Below, piece by piece: positions 1-4,749 of a stretch of DNA of 8,806 bases. Below the pieces are notes generated by a model. The model ran no database searches. It was not told where the DNA came from and was given only the letters and a program-made list of their open reading frames with translations. The translations under genes and the position numbers were made by a program. The DNA comes from Clostridia bacterium (GTDB lineage Bacteria; Bacillota; Clostridia; Christensenellales; Aristaeellaceae): the NCBI GenBank assembly GCA_016297535.1, contig JAEDGL010000105.1, positions 1 to 8,806 of the forward strand. Reading direction: 5' to 3'. How positions within the stretch are numbered: position 1 is the stretch's first letter; every line of letters begins with the position of its first letter.

Positions 1-55
1 CGATGGTACCGATGTTAACGTGCGGCTTGGTACGTTCAAACTTAGCCTTAGCCAT
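1..55 (-). CDS. tuf: Elongation factor Tu, N-terminal fragment (runs off the left edge)
   Basis: Reading the minus strand from the ATG at 55-53 gives MAKAKFERTKPHVNIGTI, the near-invariant start of bacterial EF-Tu. EF-Tu is the GTPase that delivers aminoacyl-tRNA to the ribosome. Only 18 complete codons are inside the window, and the P-loop (GHVDHGKT) would lie just beyond the edge. A perfect AGGAGG (complement of 65-70) sits 9 nt upstream of the ATG. The gene lies downstream of a tRNA-Gly on the same strand with no terminator between them, so the two are probably co-transcribed from the promoter at 231-259. The gene just upstream is a tRNA and not fusA, so this tuf is not in the usual str-operon position; whether it is a second copy cannot be seen here. 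Confidence 0.93.
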   Translation of the reverse strand, partial: MAKAKFERTKPHVNIGTI

Positions 56-64
56 TGGAATCGA

Positions 65-70
65 CCTCCT
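65..70 (-). promoter_or_regulatory. Ribosome binding site of tuf
   Basis: The complement reads AGGAGG, a perfect anti-16S match placed 9 nt before the tuf ATG. It supports high-level translation of EF-Tu. Confidence 0.85.
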
Positions 71-119
71 GAAAGTGTATTGGATTTTTTTGATCCGGCA
101 GGTTTTAATTTCATGCGGT

Positions 120-193
120 TGGAGCGGGTGATGGGAATCGAACCCACGTGGCCAGCTTGGGAAGCTGGAGCTCTGCCATTGAGCTACACCCGC
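120..193 (-). tRNA. tRNA-Gly, anticodon CCC, with encoded CCA
   Basis: The minus strand folds as a full cloverleaf. The acceptor stem is GCGGGTG paired with CACCCGC, the D arm carries AGCTCAATGGCAGAGC, and the anticodon stem is CCAGC/GCTGG. The anticodon loop is TTCCCAA, which gives anticodon CCC at 161-159. The T arm is GTGGG-TTCGATT-CCCAT, the discriminator base is T, and the 3' CCA (122-120) is encoded in the DNA. The CCC anticodon reads GGG glycine codons. The gene lies between the promoter at 231-259 and tuf, so the tRNA is probably processed from the tuf transcript, as for glyT/thrT ahead of tufB in E. coli. Confidence 0.96.
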
Positions 194-230
194 ATGTCCG
201 CATGGAGACACCTAATACCAGACATAGGGT

Positions 231-259
231 ATTGTACCTTTTTTAGATGCGGTTGTCAA
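231..259 (-). promoter_or_regulatory. Sigma-A promoter for tRNA-Gly-tuf
   Basis: On the minus strand a perfect -35 TTGACA (259-254) is followed by exactly 17 nt and a -10 TACAAT (236-231). The predicted start lies near 224, about 30 nt before the mature tRNA 5' end at 193. This near-consensus promoter fits a highly expressed translation operon. It is divergent from the padR promoter, whose -35 begins at 330. Confidence 0.9.
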
Positions 260-329
260 CTGCTTTTTTGCCCAAAACGCCAGGGAATGCGTTCATTGCA
301 TTTTCATCGTTTTTTAATCAAGATATACA

Positions 330-358
330 TTGACAGGCGAGGTATCTCGTTGTATTAT
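330..358 (+). promoter_or_regulatory. Sigma-A promoter for the padR operon
   Basis: A perfect -35 TTGACA (330-335), a 17-nt spacer and a -10 TATTAT (353-358) form a near-consensus promoter. The predicted transcription start is near 365, which is where the AGGAGG of padR begins, so the leader would be only about 13 nt long. The spacer contains the dyad CGAG-gtat-CTCG (338-349), a plausible operator, since PadR proteins commonly repress their own promoters. Autorepression is inferred from the family and from this site, not shown. Confidence 0.85.
338..349. promoter_or_regulatory. Candidate PadR operator dyad
   Basis: A perfect inverted repeat, CGAG-gtat-CTCG, lies between the -35 and -10 boxes of the padR promoter, where a bound dimer would block RNA polymerase. 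It is short (4+4), so chance is possible. The assignment rests on its position and on the usual autorepression of PadR family genes. Confidence 0.4.
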
Positions 359-377
359 TCCCTCAGGAGGTGAGCCC

Positions 378-713
378 ATGGCATTATCCGCTGATTTACT
401 ACGGGGATATACCGATACCATTATCCTGCGCCAGCTCAGCCACGCCGACAGCTACGGCTACCGCATCAGCAAGCAGGTATCCGCCATCAGCCAGGGCGGT
501 CTGGAAATGAAGGAGGCTACGCTGTACACGGCCTTCCGCAGGCTGGAATCAGCCGGGCTGATCCGCTCCTACTGGGGCGACGAAAGCACCGGCGCGCGCA
601 GGCGCTACTACGCCATTACCCCGGCGGGGATGGAAAAGCTGAACCAGGACTGCGCAGCGTGGGAAGAAACCAAGTGCATGATGGACCGGCTGCTGAAGGA
701 GGATGTGGAATGA
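378..713 (+). CDS. PadR-family winged-helix transcriptional regulator
   Basis: This encodes a 111-residue protein, the normal size of a short PadR-like (PF03551) repressor: an N-terminal winged helix plus a short C-terminal dimerisation helix. Recognisable parts are DTIILRQLSHADSYGYRI (helices 1-2), KEATLYTAFRRLESAGLI (recognition helix) and the wing RRRYYAITPAG. A helical tail follows (roughly residues 88-111) that would pair two subunits. The ATG at 378 is preferred over an in-frame TTG at 330 because AGGAGGTGA (365-373) lies just ahead of it and the TTG falls inside the -35 box. The stop overlaps the next ATG (ATGA at 710-713), so translation of the following ORF is coupled. PadR genes next to HAAS/DUF4097 genes form a common Bacillota cassette, generally thought to respond to envelope or drug stress. 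The ligand is unknown. Confidence 0.9.
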   Translation: MALSADLLRGYTDTIILRQLSHADSYGYRISKQVSAISQGGLEMKEATLYTAFRRLESAGLIRSYWGDESTGARRRYYAITPAGMEKLNQDCAAWEETKCMMDRLLKEDVE

Positions 714-883
714 ACGAGACGATTGAAAGCATCGCCGGGCTGCTGTTTGAGGATACGGCCTTCAGGCGGCTGGAATCCGCCGGGCTGCTCCGCTCCTACT
801 GGAGCACCGGCGCGGACAGGCGCTATCATGTTGGTACCAAAGCGGGAATGAAAAGGAGAATGTGGTATGAATCAAACCATTGA
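710..883 (+). CDS. Chimeric 57-residue ORF: HAAS N-terminus fused to a PadR wing fragment (duplication remnant)
   Basis: The ORF begins at the ATG overlapping the padR stop and has a strong AAGGAGG (696-702) 7 nt upstream, so it is probably translated. Residues 1-15 (MNETIESIAGLLFED) match the first 15 residues of the gene at 867 with four differences. Residues 16-50 or so match the PadR recognition helix and wing (TAFRRLESAGLLRSYW, then DRRYHVGTKAGM in place of RRRYYAITPAGM). It then reads out of frame through the next gene's ribosome binding site and stops at 883, overlapping that gene by 17 bp. It lacks the PadR helices before the recognition helix and the dimerisation helix, so it should not bind DNA as a normal dimer. 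It is most likely a by-product of tandem duplication whose remaining role, if any, is to keep translation coupled to the downstream gene. Confidence 0.7.
   Translation: MNETIESIAGLLFEDTAFRRLESAGLLRSYWSTGADRRYHVGTKAGMKRRMWYESNH
854..858 (+). promoter_or_regulatory. Ribosome binding site deciding the start at 867
   Basis: AGGAG lies 8 nt ahead of the ATG at 867, within the last codons of the chimeric ORF. The stretch AAGGAGAATGTGGTATG resembles AAGGAGGATGTGGAATG ahead of 710. It was therefore carried along by the duplication, and it confirms 867 as the start of the DUF4097 gene. Confidence 0.75.
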
Positions 884-2057
884 AAGAATCGTCAATCTGC
901 TTTTTGAGGATCTGGAAGCAAGCGACGAAACCAACGCCATCCGCGATGAAATTCTGACCAACTGTCAGGAGCGCTATCAGGACCTGCGCAACGCGGGCAT
1001 GAGCGAGGATGACGCCATCCACGCCGTTATCGAAAGCCTGAACGGCATGGAGGAAATGCTGAGCACCTATCCGCGCAGGCAGCACAAAGCGGCACAAGCG
1101 CCCGCAGGCGATCGTCCTGCCGGTGAAACGCACTCCCCGGAAAACGAAGCCCAGCGCGAGTGGACCTGCGATCCCATGCAGAGCGCCATCCGCGAAATCC
1201 GTACGGAGCAGATGGGCAGCGCGGATATCCGCGTGTGCGAATCGGAGGATTCGCTGATCCATGTGGAATGCTCCAATCCCGATGTTACCCTGATTACCGG
1301 GCTGGAAAACGGCGTACTTACCATCGCCCTGAGCTGGCAGAAAAACACCCAGTTCAAGTTTTCCATGGAGGATGGCTTTGACCTGTCCAGCCTTGGCCAG
1401 ATGATGAAAAAGCTGTTCTCCACCATGGTTTCCAGCGCTGAGGTTACGCTGCGCCTTCCGGGCAGCATCCATCCCGCGCTTAACCTGCGCACCGCCAGTG
1501 GCGATGTGGAGATGGAGCCTCTGGTGGCAAAGCAGCTGACCATCGGCACTGCTAGCGGCGATGTGCACCTTGACAGCGTAACCGTGCAGGAGGAGCTGCG
1601 TTTGACCTCCGCCAGCGGGGATATCTCGTTGCACGGCGTCTGCGCGCAGAGCCTGCAGGCCTCCTGCACCAGCGGCGACATCGAGGCGGACGACTGCACC
1701 GTGCAGGAGGACGTTCGCCTGAACAGCACCAGCGGCGACATCCGCTGGTCGGGCCGCTGCCGGCACATGGAAGCCAACGCCATCAGCGGCGATGTTGCCC
1801 TGGAGGGCGATATGGAGGAGGTTTTCTTCAAAACCATCAGCGGTGACGCCAACGCAACCCTGTGCGGCAAAAGCCTGCGCAGCGTAAACGGCAAAAGCAC
1901 CAGCGGGGATGTGCGGCTGACCCTGCCCGAAGGCGTTCAGGCCGATGTGCGCTGCACCAGCACCGCGGGCGATATCCGCAACCACGCAGGCTCCGTACCC
2001 AACGCGCCCGTTTCCGTGGTTCTGTCAACCACCGCCGGTGATATCGTTGTCCACTAA
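867..2057 (+). CDS. HAAS-domain plus DUF4097 beta-repeat protein (PadR cassette effector)
   Basis: This is a 396-residue protein with no signal peptide and no membrane segment. Residues 1-66 form an alpha-helical HAAS/DUF1700-like module (DEILTNCQERYQDLRNAGMSEDDA), the short domain usually found next to PadR genes. A Pro/Ala/Glu-rich linker spans about 67-100. From about 205 to the end there are ten repeats of roughly 18-20 residues built around [ST]-[AS]-GD-[VI], with the SGD or AGD at residues 211, 231, 251, 269, 289, 307, 325, 346, 367 and 390. This is the pattern of the DUF4097 right-handed beta-helix (adhesin-like) fold. In many genomes the HAAS and DUF4097 parts are on separate or membrane-bound proteins; here they are fused and look cytosolic. 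The gene is the last of the padR operon and ends at the hairpin at 2066-2104. The molecular function of the family is not established. Confidence 0.85.
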   Translation: MNQTIERIVNLLFEDLEASDETNAIRDEILTNCQERYQDLRNAGMSEDDAIHAVIESLNGMEEMLSTYPRRQHKAAQAPAGDRPAGETHSPENEAQREWTCDPMQSAIREIRTEQMGSADIRVCESEDSLIHVECSNPDVTLITGLENGVLTIALSWQKNTQFKFSMEDGFDLSSLGQMMKKLFSTMVSSAEVTLRLPGSIHPALNLRTASGDVEMEPLVAKQLTIGTASGDVHLDSVTVQEELRLTSASGDISLHGVCAQSLQASCTSGDIEADDCTVQEDVRLNSTSGDIRWSGRCRHMEANAISGDVALEGDMEEVFFKTISGDANATLCGKSLRSVNGKSTSGDVRLTLPEGVQADVRCTSTAGDIRNHAGSVPNAPVSVVLSTTAGDIVVH

Positions 2058-2065
2058 TCCATAGC

Positions 2066-2104
2066 AAAAGCGGAGTTCCTTCAAAACAGGGAACTCCGCT
2101 TTTT
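2066..2104. terminator. Bidirectional rho-independent terminator between convergent genes
   Basis: A perfect 14-bp stem, AAAAGCGGAGTTCC (2066-2079) with GGAACTCCGCTTTT (2090-2103), closes a 10-nt loop and runs into T2100-T2104. The A-run on the left arm gives a U-run for minus-strand transcripts. The hairpin can therefore end both the padR operon from the left and degV from the right. Confidence 0.93.
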
Positions 2105-2110
2105 GCCTGT

Positions 2111-2962
2111 TTACTTTTCGCTGATAAACAGCACGCCCAGCGTGCCGGGGCCGCAGTGGCTGGAGATAACGCTGCCCGCACGGGTAACCAGGATTTCCTC
2201 AAAGTGATTCAACCCCTGCAGATACGCCCGCACCGCGTCGATATCCTCCTGCTCGCAGCCGGAGTGGGTAATGAACACGCGATCGGGTTTGGCGTGCATC
2301 AGTTCCTCTTCCATATCCCGCACATAATCCATGATAACGCGCGAGATACGGCCGCGGTATTTTTTGCCGGGGATCATCGCGCCCTTTTCCACCGAAATGC
2401 GCGGGTGAAGCCTGAGGGTGCTTCCCACCAGCGCAGCCACGCCGCTGCAGCGGCCGCCCCGATGCAAAAACTGCAGCGTATCCACCACAAAGCTGGCGCG
2501 CACACGCGGCTTGAGCTGCTCGATGGTTTGACGGATCTCCCGCACGCTCATGCCGTCCTGGGCCATGCGCGCAGCCTCAATCACCAGCAGGCCGATGCCG
2601 GTGGACAGGTTGGCCGAGTCGATCACGGTAATTCTGTCCTCCGCGTGCAGGCGCTGGGCGGCCAGGCGCATGGCATTTGCGGTGGAGGACATGCTTTCGG
2701 AAATCGCAAAGCACACGATCTCGTTGCCATCCCCTATAAACTTTGCAAATTTTTCTTCCGCCTCTTCCACGGAAACGGCGGCCGTCTTAGGGGTCTGCTT
2801 GTTTTCATCTGACCAGCGGTAGATTTCGTCCGGGGTAACGCTGCGGCCATCCTCAAAATCCTGATCCCCCATGATTACGTGCAGAGGCAGGATTTCAACG
2901 CCGTATTTTTCCAGCAAATCTTTAGACAGGTCGCAGGTGCTGTCAGAAATGATCTTGATCAT
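2111..2962 (-). CDS. DegV family fatty-acid-binding protein
   Basis: This 283-residue protein is of usual DegV length (about 280). Family marks in order are SDSTCDLS (6-13), TPKTAAVS near 57-64 (the conserved lipid-carboxylate-binding threonine region), ISESMSSTANAM (87-98), VIDSANLSTGIGLLV (113-127), DTLQFLHRGGRCSG (161-174), and SHCGPGTLGVLF (268-279) near the C-terminus. DegV proteins fold into two alpha/beta domains with a buried fatty acid. The related FakB proteins present fatty acids to the kinase FakA for phospholipid synthesis. No fakA is visible here, so the FakB role is inference. The start at 2962 is chosen over an in-frame ATG ten codons upstream because AAGGAGGA (2971-2978) sits 8 nt before it. 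It lies 86 nt downstream of uppP on the same strand with no convincing terminator between, so an operon is likely. Confidence 0.9.
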   Translation of the reverse strand: MIKIISDSTCDLSKDLLEKYGVEILPLHVIMGDQDFEDGRSVTPDEIYRWSDENKQTPKTAAVSVEEAEEKFAKFIGDGNEIVCFAISESMSSTANAMRLAAQRLHAEDRITVIDSANLSTGIGLLVIEAARMAQDGMSVREIRQTIEQLKPRVRASFVVDTLQFLHRGGRCSGVAALVGSTLRLHPRISVEKGAMIPGKKYRGRISRVIMDYVRDMEEELMHAKPDRVFITHSGCEQEDIDAVRAYLQGLNHFEEILVTRAGSVISSHCGPGTLGVLFISEK

Positions 2963-2989
2963 TCTGTTCTTCCTCCTTGGAATCACAAT

Positions 2990-3008
2990 CAACGGCCTTC
3001 CCCCGTTG
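2990..3008 (-). promoter_or_regulatory. Small inverted repeat in the uppP-degV gap
   Basis: CAACGG-N7-CCGTTG can form a 6-bp stem about 10 nt before the degV ribosome binding site. It has no U-run, so it is not a terminator. It might tune degV translation or mRNA processing, but the stem is short. A weak promoter-like pair (TTGGCT, GATAAT, 19-nt spacer) lies further upstream and is not convincing. Confidence 0.3.
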
Positions 3009-3048
3009 CCCGTCCATGTTACCAGATTATCCTAAACTGAAACGAAAC

Positions 3049-3912
3049 TCAGCCAAAAATCGCGGCCAGCTGCCGGATAAAGCCCTGCACCGTTTCCACG
3101 GCGGGCGCGTCGGACATTACGCCGGTAAGCTGCAAAACGATCACCAGAATGCCAAGCGCCGTCACATACAGCGCAAAGCCGTTGAGGGATACGCGGCTGA
3201 TCAACCTCATGAAGAAGCGGATAGACAGATAACCGGCGACAAACGCCACCAGCATGCCCACCAGAATGGCCGCAAGATCGTTTCCAAAGCTCAGGCCGCT
3301 CTCCAGCGCGTCCTTGCCCTCGCTCAGCATGCCCGCCACAATGGCGGGAGCGCTCATCATAAAGCTGAATTTGGCCACAACGGACCGCTCCAGCCCGGCG
3401 CACACGCCGCCAAAGATGGTACTGCCGCTGCGGCTTACGCCGGGCAGCATGCCCACCGCCTGCAGGCAGCCCATGGCCAGCGCCTCACCGGCGCCAACCG
3501 TCGTTTTTTCCGTCTTCGCAGCCGCGCGGCGTTTGGACAGGATCTGCGTTAGCCACAGCATTGCGCCCGTCAGCAAAAAGCACACGCCCAGATAGGTGTT
3601 GTGCACCTCCACGTAGTCCAGCGCATCGTCAAAAAGGATTTTGGCCGCCAGCGCCGGCATGGAGGCGATAAACAGAAGAAGCAGCGTACGGTTTTTAATG
3701 GGATGGAGGATCATCTCCACCCAGTCCTTCCAGAACACAATCCCCACCGCCGCCAGCGTGGCCACATGCAGCAGAATGTTAAACAGCAGCTGATGCTCGA
3801 TTTGCAAGCCAAACAACGCATGCAGCAGATTCAGATGCCCGCTGGAGGAAATGGGCAAAAACTCTGCAAGGCCCTGAATGAGGCCCAGAAAAGCACCTTC
3901 CAGAATACTCAT
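3049..3912 (-). CDS. uppP: Undecaprenyl-diphosphate phosphatase (BacA/UppP family)
   Basis: This membrane enzyme removes a phosphate from undecaprenyl pyrophosphate, recycling the lipid carrier for peptidoglycan and other wall polymers; high levels give bacitracin resistance. The protein has 287 residues with multiple hydrophobic segments. Both signature motifs are intact: QGLAEFLPISSSGHL (13-27, with Q13, E17, the serines and H26) and PGVSRSGSTIFGG (157-169, with R161 and S162). The second motif is an internal echo of the first, as expected for the inverted-repeat fold. The loop at about 127-140 (SKRRAAAKTEKTT) is a charged cytoplasmic segment. The ATG at 3912 has a GGAAAGGAAG sequence upstream. 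The gene is transcribed from the promoter at 3951-3979, is divergent from the Cys-rich gene at 4100, and is probably followed in the same transcript by the degV gene. Confidence 0.95.
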   Translation of the reverse strand: MSILEGAFLGLIQGLAEFLPISSSGHLNLLHALFGLQIEHQLLFNILLHVATLAAVGIVFWKDWVEMILHPIKNRTLLLLFIASMPALAAKILFDDALDYVEVHNTYLGVCFLLTGAMLWLTQILSKRRAAAKTEKTTVGAGEALAMGCLQAVGMLPGVSRSGSTIFGGVCAGLERSVVAKFSFMMSAPAIVAGMLSEGKDALESGLSFGNDLAAILVGMLVAFVAGYLSIRFFMRLISRVSLNGFALYVTALGILVIVLQLTGVMSDAPAVETVQGFIRQLAAIFG

Positions 3913-3930
3913 GGCTAAACTTCCTTTCCT

Positions 3931-3945
3931 GCGAATCAGATTCGC
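3931..3945. promoter_or_regulatory. Perfect 15-nt dyad at the uppP transcription start
   Basis: GCGAATC-a-GATTCGC is a perfect 7+1+7 palindrome spanning the predicted start of the uppP transcript (near 3944), between the -10 box and the ribosome binding site. The one-base loop is too tight for a good RNA hairpin, which favours a protein-binding operator. The cognate regulator is not apparent. Confidence 0.55.
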
Positions 3946-3950
3946 CGCCC

Positions 3951-3979
3951 ATTATACACCATTTTCCAATGGCTGTCAC
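3951..3979 (-). promoter_or_regulatory. Sigma-A promoter for uppP-degV
   Basis: On the minus strand a -35 GTGACA (3979-3974, one mismatch), a 17-nt spacer and a perfect -10 TATAAT (3956-3951) lie about 40 nt before the uppP ATG. The spacer contains the dyad CCATT-N4-AATGG (3959-3972), and another dyad, CACGG-N5-CCGTG (3977-3991), overlaps the -35. The density of symmetry suggests regulation. Confidence 0.85.
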
Positions 3980-4039
3980 GGTTTTGCCGTGCCCAAGTGT
4001 AAATTATGTGCTTTGCGCCCGGGGTAGACGCGGGGCAGA

Positions 4040-4067
4040 ACGTTTCCTTTTCCATCGCCATAGGATG
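4040..4067 (+). promoter_or_regulatory. Possible sporulation-type (sigma-K-like) promoter for the Cys-rich gene
   Basis: No good sigma-A pair is seen ahead of the gene at 4100. Instead an AAC (4039-4041) and a CATAGGATG (4059-4067) are spaced roughly as in mother-cell sigma-K promoters (AC, about 16-17 nt, CATAnnnTA). The motif is short and the last base does not match, so this is a weak candidate. Confidence 0.2.
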
Positions 4068-4099
4068 ATAGGGATCTGTATTGACAAGGAGGTTTGCCT

Positions 4100-4618
4100 A
4101 TGCATCCCTGGCCAAACCCGACGCGGCCCCACCCGCCGCGCCCCGCTCCGCCGCAGGGGTTTTTGATTCAAAAGATCATCGCCTGCGAAAAGCGCAGCAT
4201 CCCCTGCCTGTGCGCCGAGTGGTGCTTTGACGCATGCGGCACCGACTGCATCCAAAGCGTATCTCCCTGCGGCACCCCCTGCTGGACGGTTGAAAACGGC
4301 TGCACGCTGCGCGTGTCGCTTCCCCTGAGCGTGCGGCTGTGCGATTCGTGCGGACGCTGCTTCTCCAAATCCGCCTCCCTGGATGTGGAAACCGATCTTC
4401 CCCACCATTTCGTGTGCCAGCTGGAGGATCCGCGAAACACGCTGCTCATTCTTCCCTGTGTGCGCCTGGTCCACGCGGAGTGCAGCTGCAATGGGTGCTT
4501 CCGCGTGCAGCTGGCCGTTTCGATGGATCTGTTTCTGCTGCGGTATGAAACCTGTCAACTGGGCGGCTGCAAGCCGCAATGCCCGCAGCTGCCGCTCTAT
4601 CCGCCGCCGGTATGCTGA
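4100..4618 (+). CDS. Cysteine- and proline-rich protein of unknown function
   Basis: I do not recognise a named family. The 172-residue product has 21 cysteines, a Pro/His-rich head (MHPWPNPTRPHPPRPAPP), a Cys-dense stretch at about 29-63 (ending in CGTPC), then strand-rich segments (CTLRVSLPLSVRLCDSCGRC; LDVETDLP) with further Cys-x-x-Cys pairs, and a tail ending PPPVC. It has no signal peptide or membrane segment, and the cysteines are not in a ferredoxin or zinc-ribbon order I can name. The alternating strands and Cys/Pro richness resemble clostridial spore-coat or exosporium structural proteins, which cross-link by disulfides. That is inference, helped only by a weak sporulation-like promoter. 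The start at 4100 is chosen over an in-frame TTG at 4094 because AAGGAGG (4086-4092) is correctly spaced. No clear terminator follows it. Confidence 0.8.
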   Translation: MHPWPNPTRPHPPRPAPPQGFLIQKIIACEKRSIPCLCAEWCFDACGTDCIQSVSPCGTPCWTVENGCTLRVSLPLSVRLCDSCGRCFSKSASLDVETDLPHHFVCQLEDPRNTLLILPCVRLVHAECSCNGCFRVQLAVSMDLFLLRYETCQLGGCKPQCPQLPLYPPPVC

Positions 4619-4669
4619 GCGCACGCCAGCCCGCAGTGGAACTCATTTGTTACGATTCTGCCCCGTCCG

Positions 4670-4698
4670 TTGACAAAGCCGCCCCCATGCTTTACTAT
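4670..4698 (+). promoter_or_regulatory. Sigma-A promoter for the B-domain protein operon
   Basis: A perfect -35 TTGACA (4670-4675), a 17-nt spacer and a -10 TACTAT (4693-4698) predict a start near 4705 and a 45-nt leader. The leader holds a short GC hairpin, GCGGC-tttc-GCCGC (4716-4729), ending 4 nt before the GGAGG at 4734-4738. Confidence 0.85.
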
Positions 4699-4715
4699 GT
4701 ATATTGGTAGTTTAT

Positions 4716-4738
4716 GCGGCTTTCGCCGCGTCTGGAGG
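4716..4738 (+). promoter_or_regulatory. Leader hairpin and ribosome binding site of the B-domain gene
   Basis: GCGGC-tttc-GCCGC (4716-4729) is followed by GGAGG (4734-4738), 11 nt before the ATG at 4750. This spacing is a little long but is the best SD available. It selects 4750 over an in-frame ATG at 4714, which has no SD and would put 12 polar residues ahead of a clean signal peptide. Confidence 0.5.
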
Positions 4739-4749
4739 CTGCTTTACGC

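Larger units (their letters stand above)
528..883 (+). repeat. Diverged partial tandem duplication of the padR 3' end and downstream gene 5' end
   Basis: The stretch from 528 (ACGGCCTTCCGCAGGCTGG, coding TAFRRLESAGLIRSYW in padR) recurs from 755 (coding TAFRRLESAGLLRSYW), offset by 227 bp. The start of the downstream gene occurs at 710 (MNETIESIAGLLFED) and again at 867 (MNQTIERIVNLLFED), offset by only 157 bp. The simplest reading is that a unit of padR 3' half plus HAAS 5' end was duplicated in tandem, and the second padR piece then lost about 70 bp. That loss includes 9 bp (GGCGACGAA of the first copy) and most of the C-terminal dimerisation region. Several substitutions separate the copies, so the event is not recent. 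Confidence 0.85.

Noticed and set aside
71..119. Terminator between tRNA-Gly and tuf
   Set aside because: Only a 4-bp GGAT/ATCC pairing around an A-run is present, which is too weak to terminate transcription.
762..1985. A 407-codon open frame on the minus strand
   Set aside because: It lies wholly opposite the padR cassette genes, has no SD or family motif, and its Ala/Gly/His-rich composition is typical of the antisense of a GC-rich gene.
1494..2055. Tandem DNA repeats or a CRISPR-like array in the SGD-repeat region
   Set aside because: The repetition is at protein level, with diverged codons and no constant repeat/spacer structure. It is explained by the DUF4097 beta-repeats.
4081..4110. 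TTGACA at 4081 as a -35 box
   Set aside because: It directly abuts the SD of the Cys-rich gene. A -10 box 17 nt later would fall inside the coding region, and none is seen there.
4619..4669. Terminator after the Cys-rich gene
   Set aside because: No stem with a U-run was found, so read-through into the next promoter region cannot be excluded.
4714..4749. Earlier ATG start for the B-domain protein
   Set aside because: It has no SD and would add 12 polar residues before a signal peptide that is complete from the ATG at 4750.
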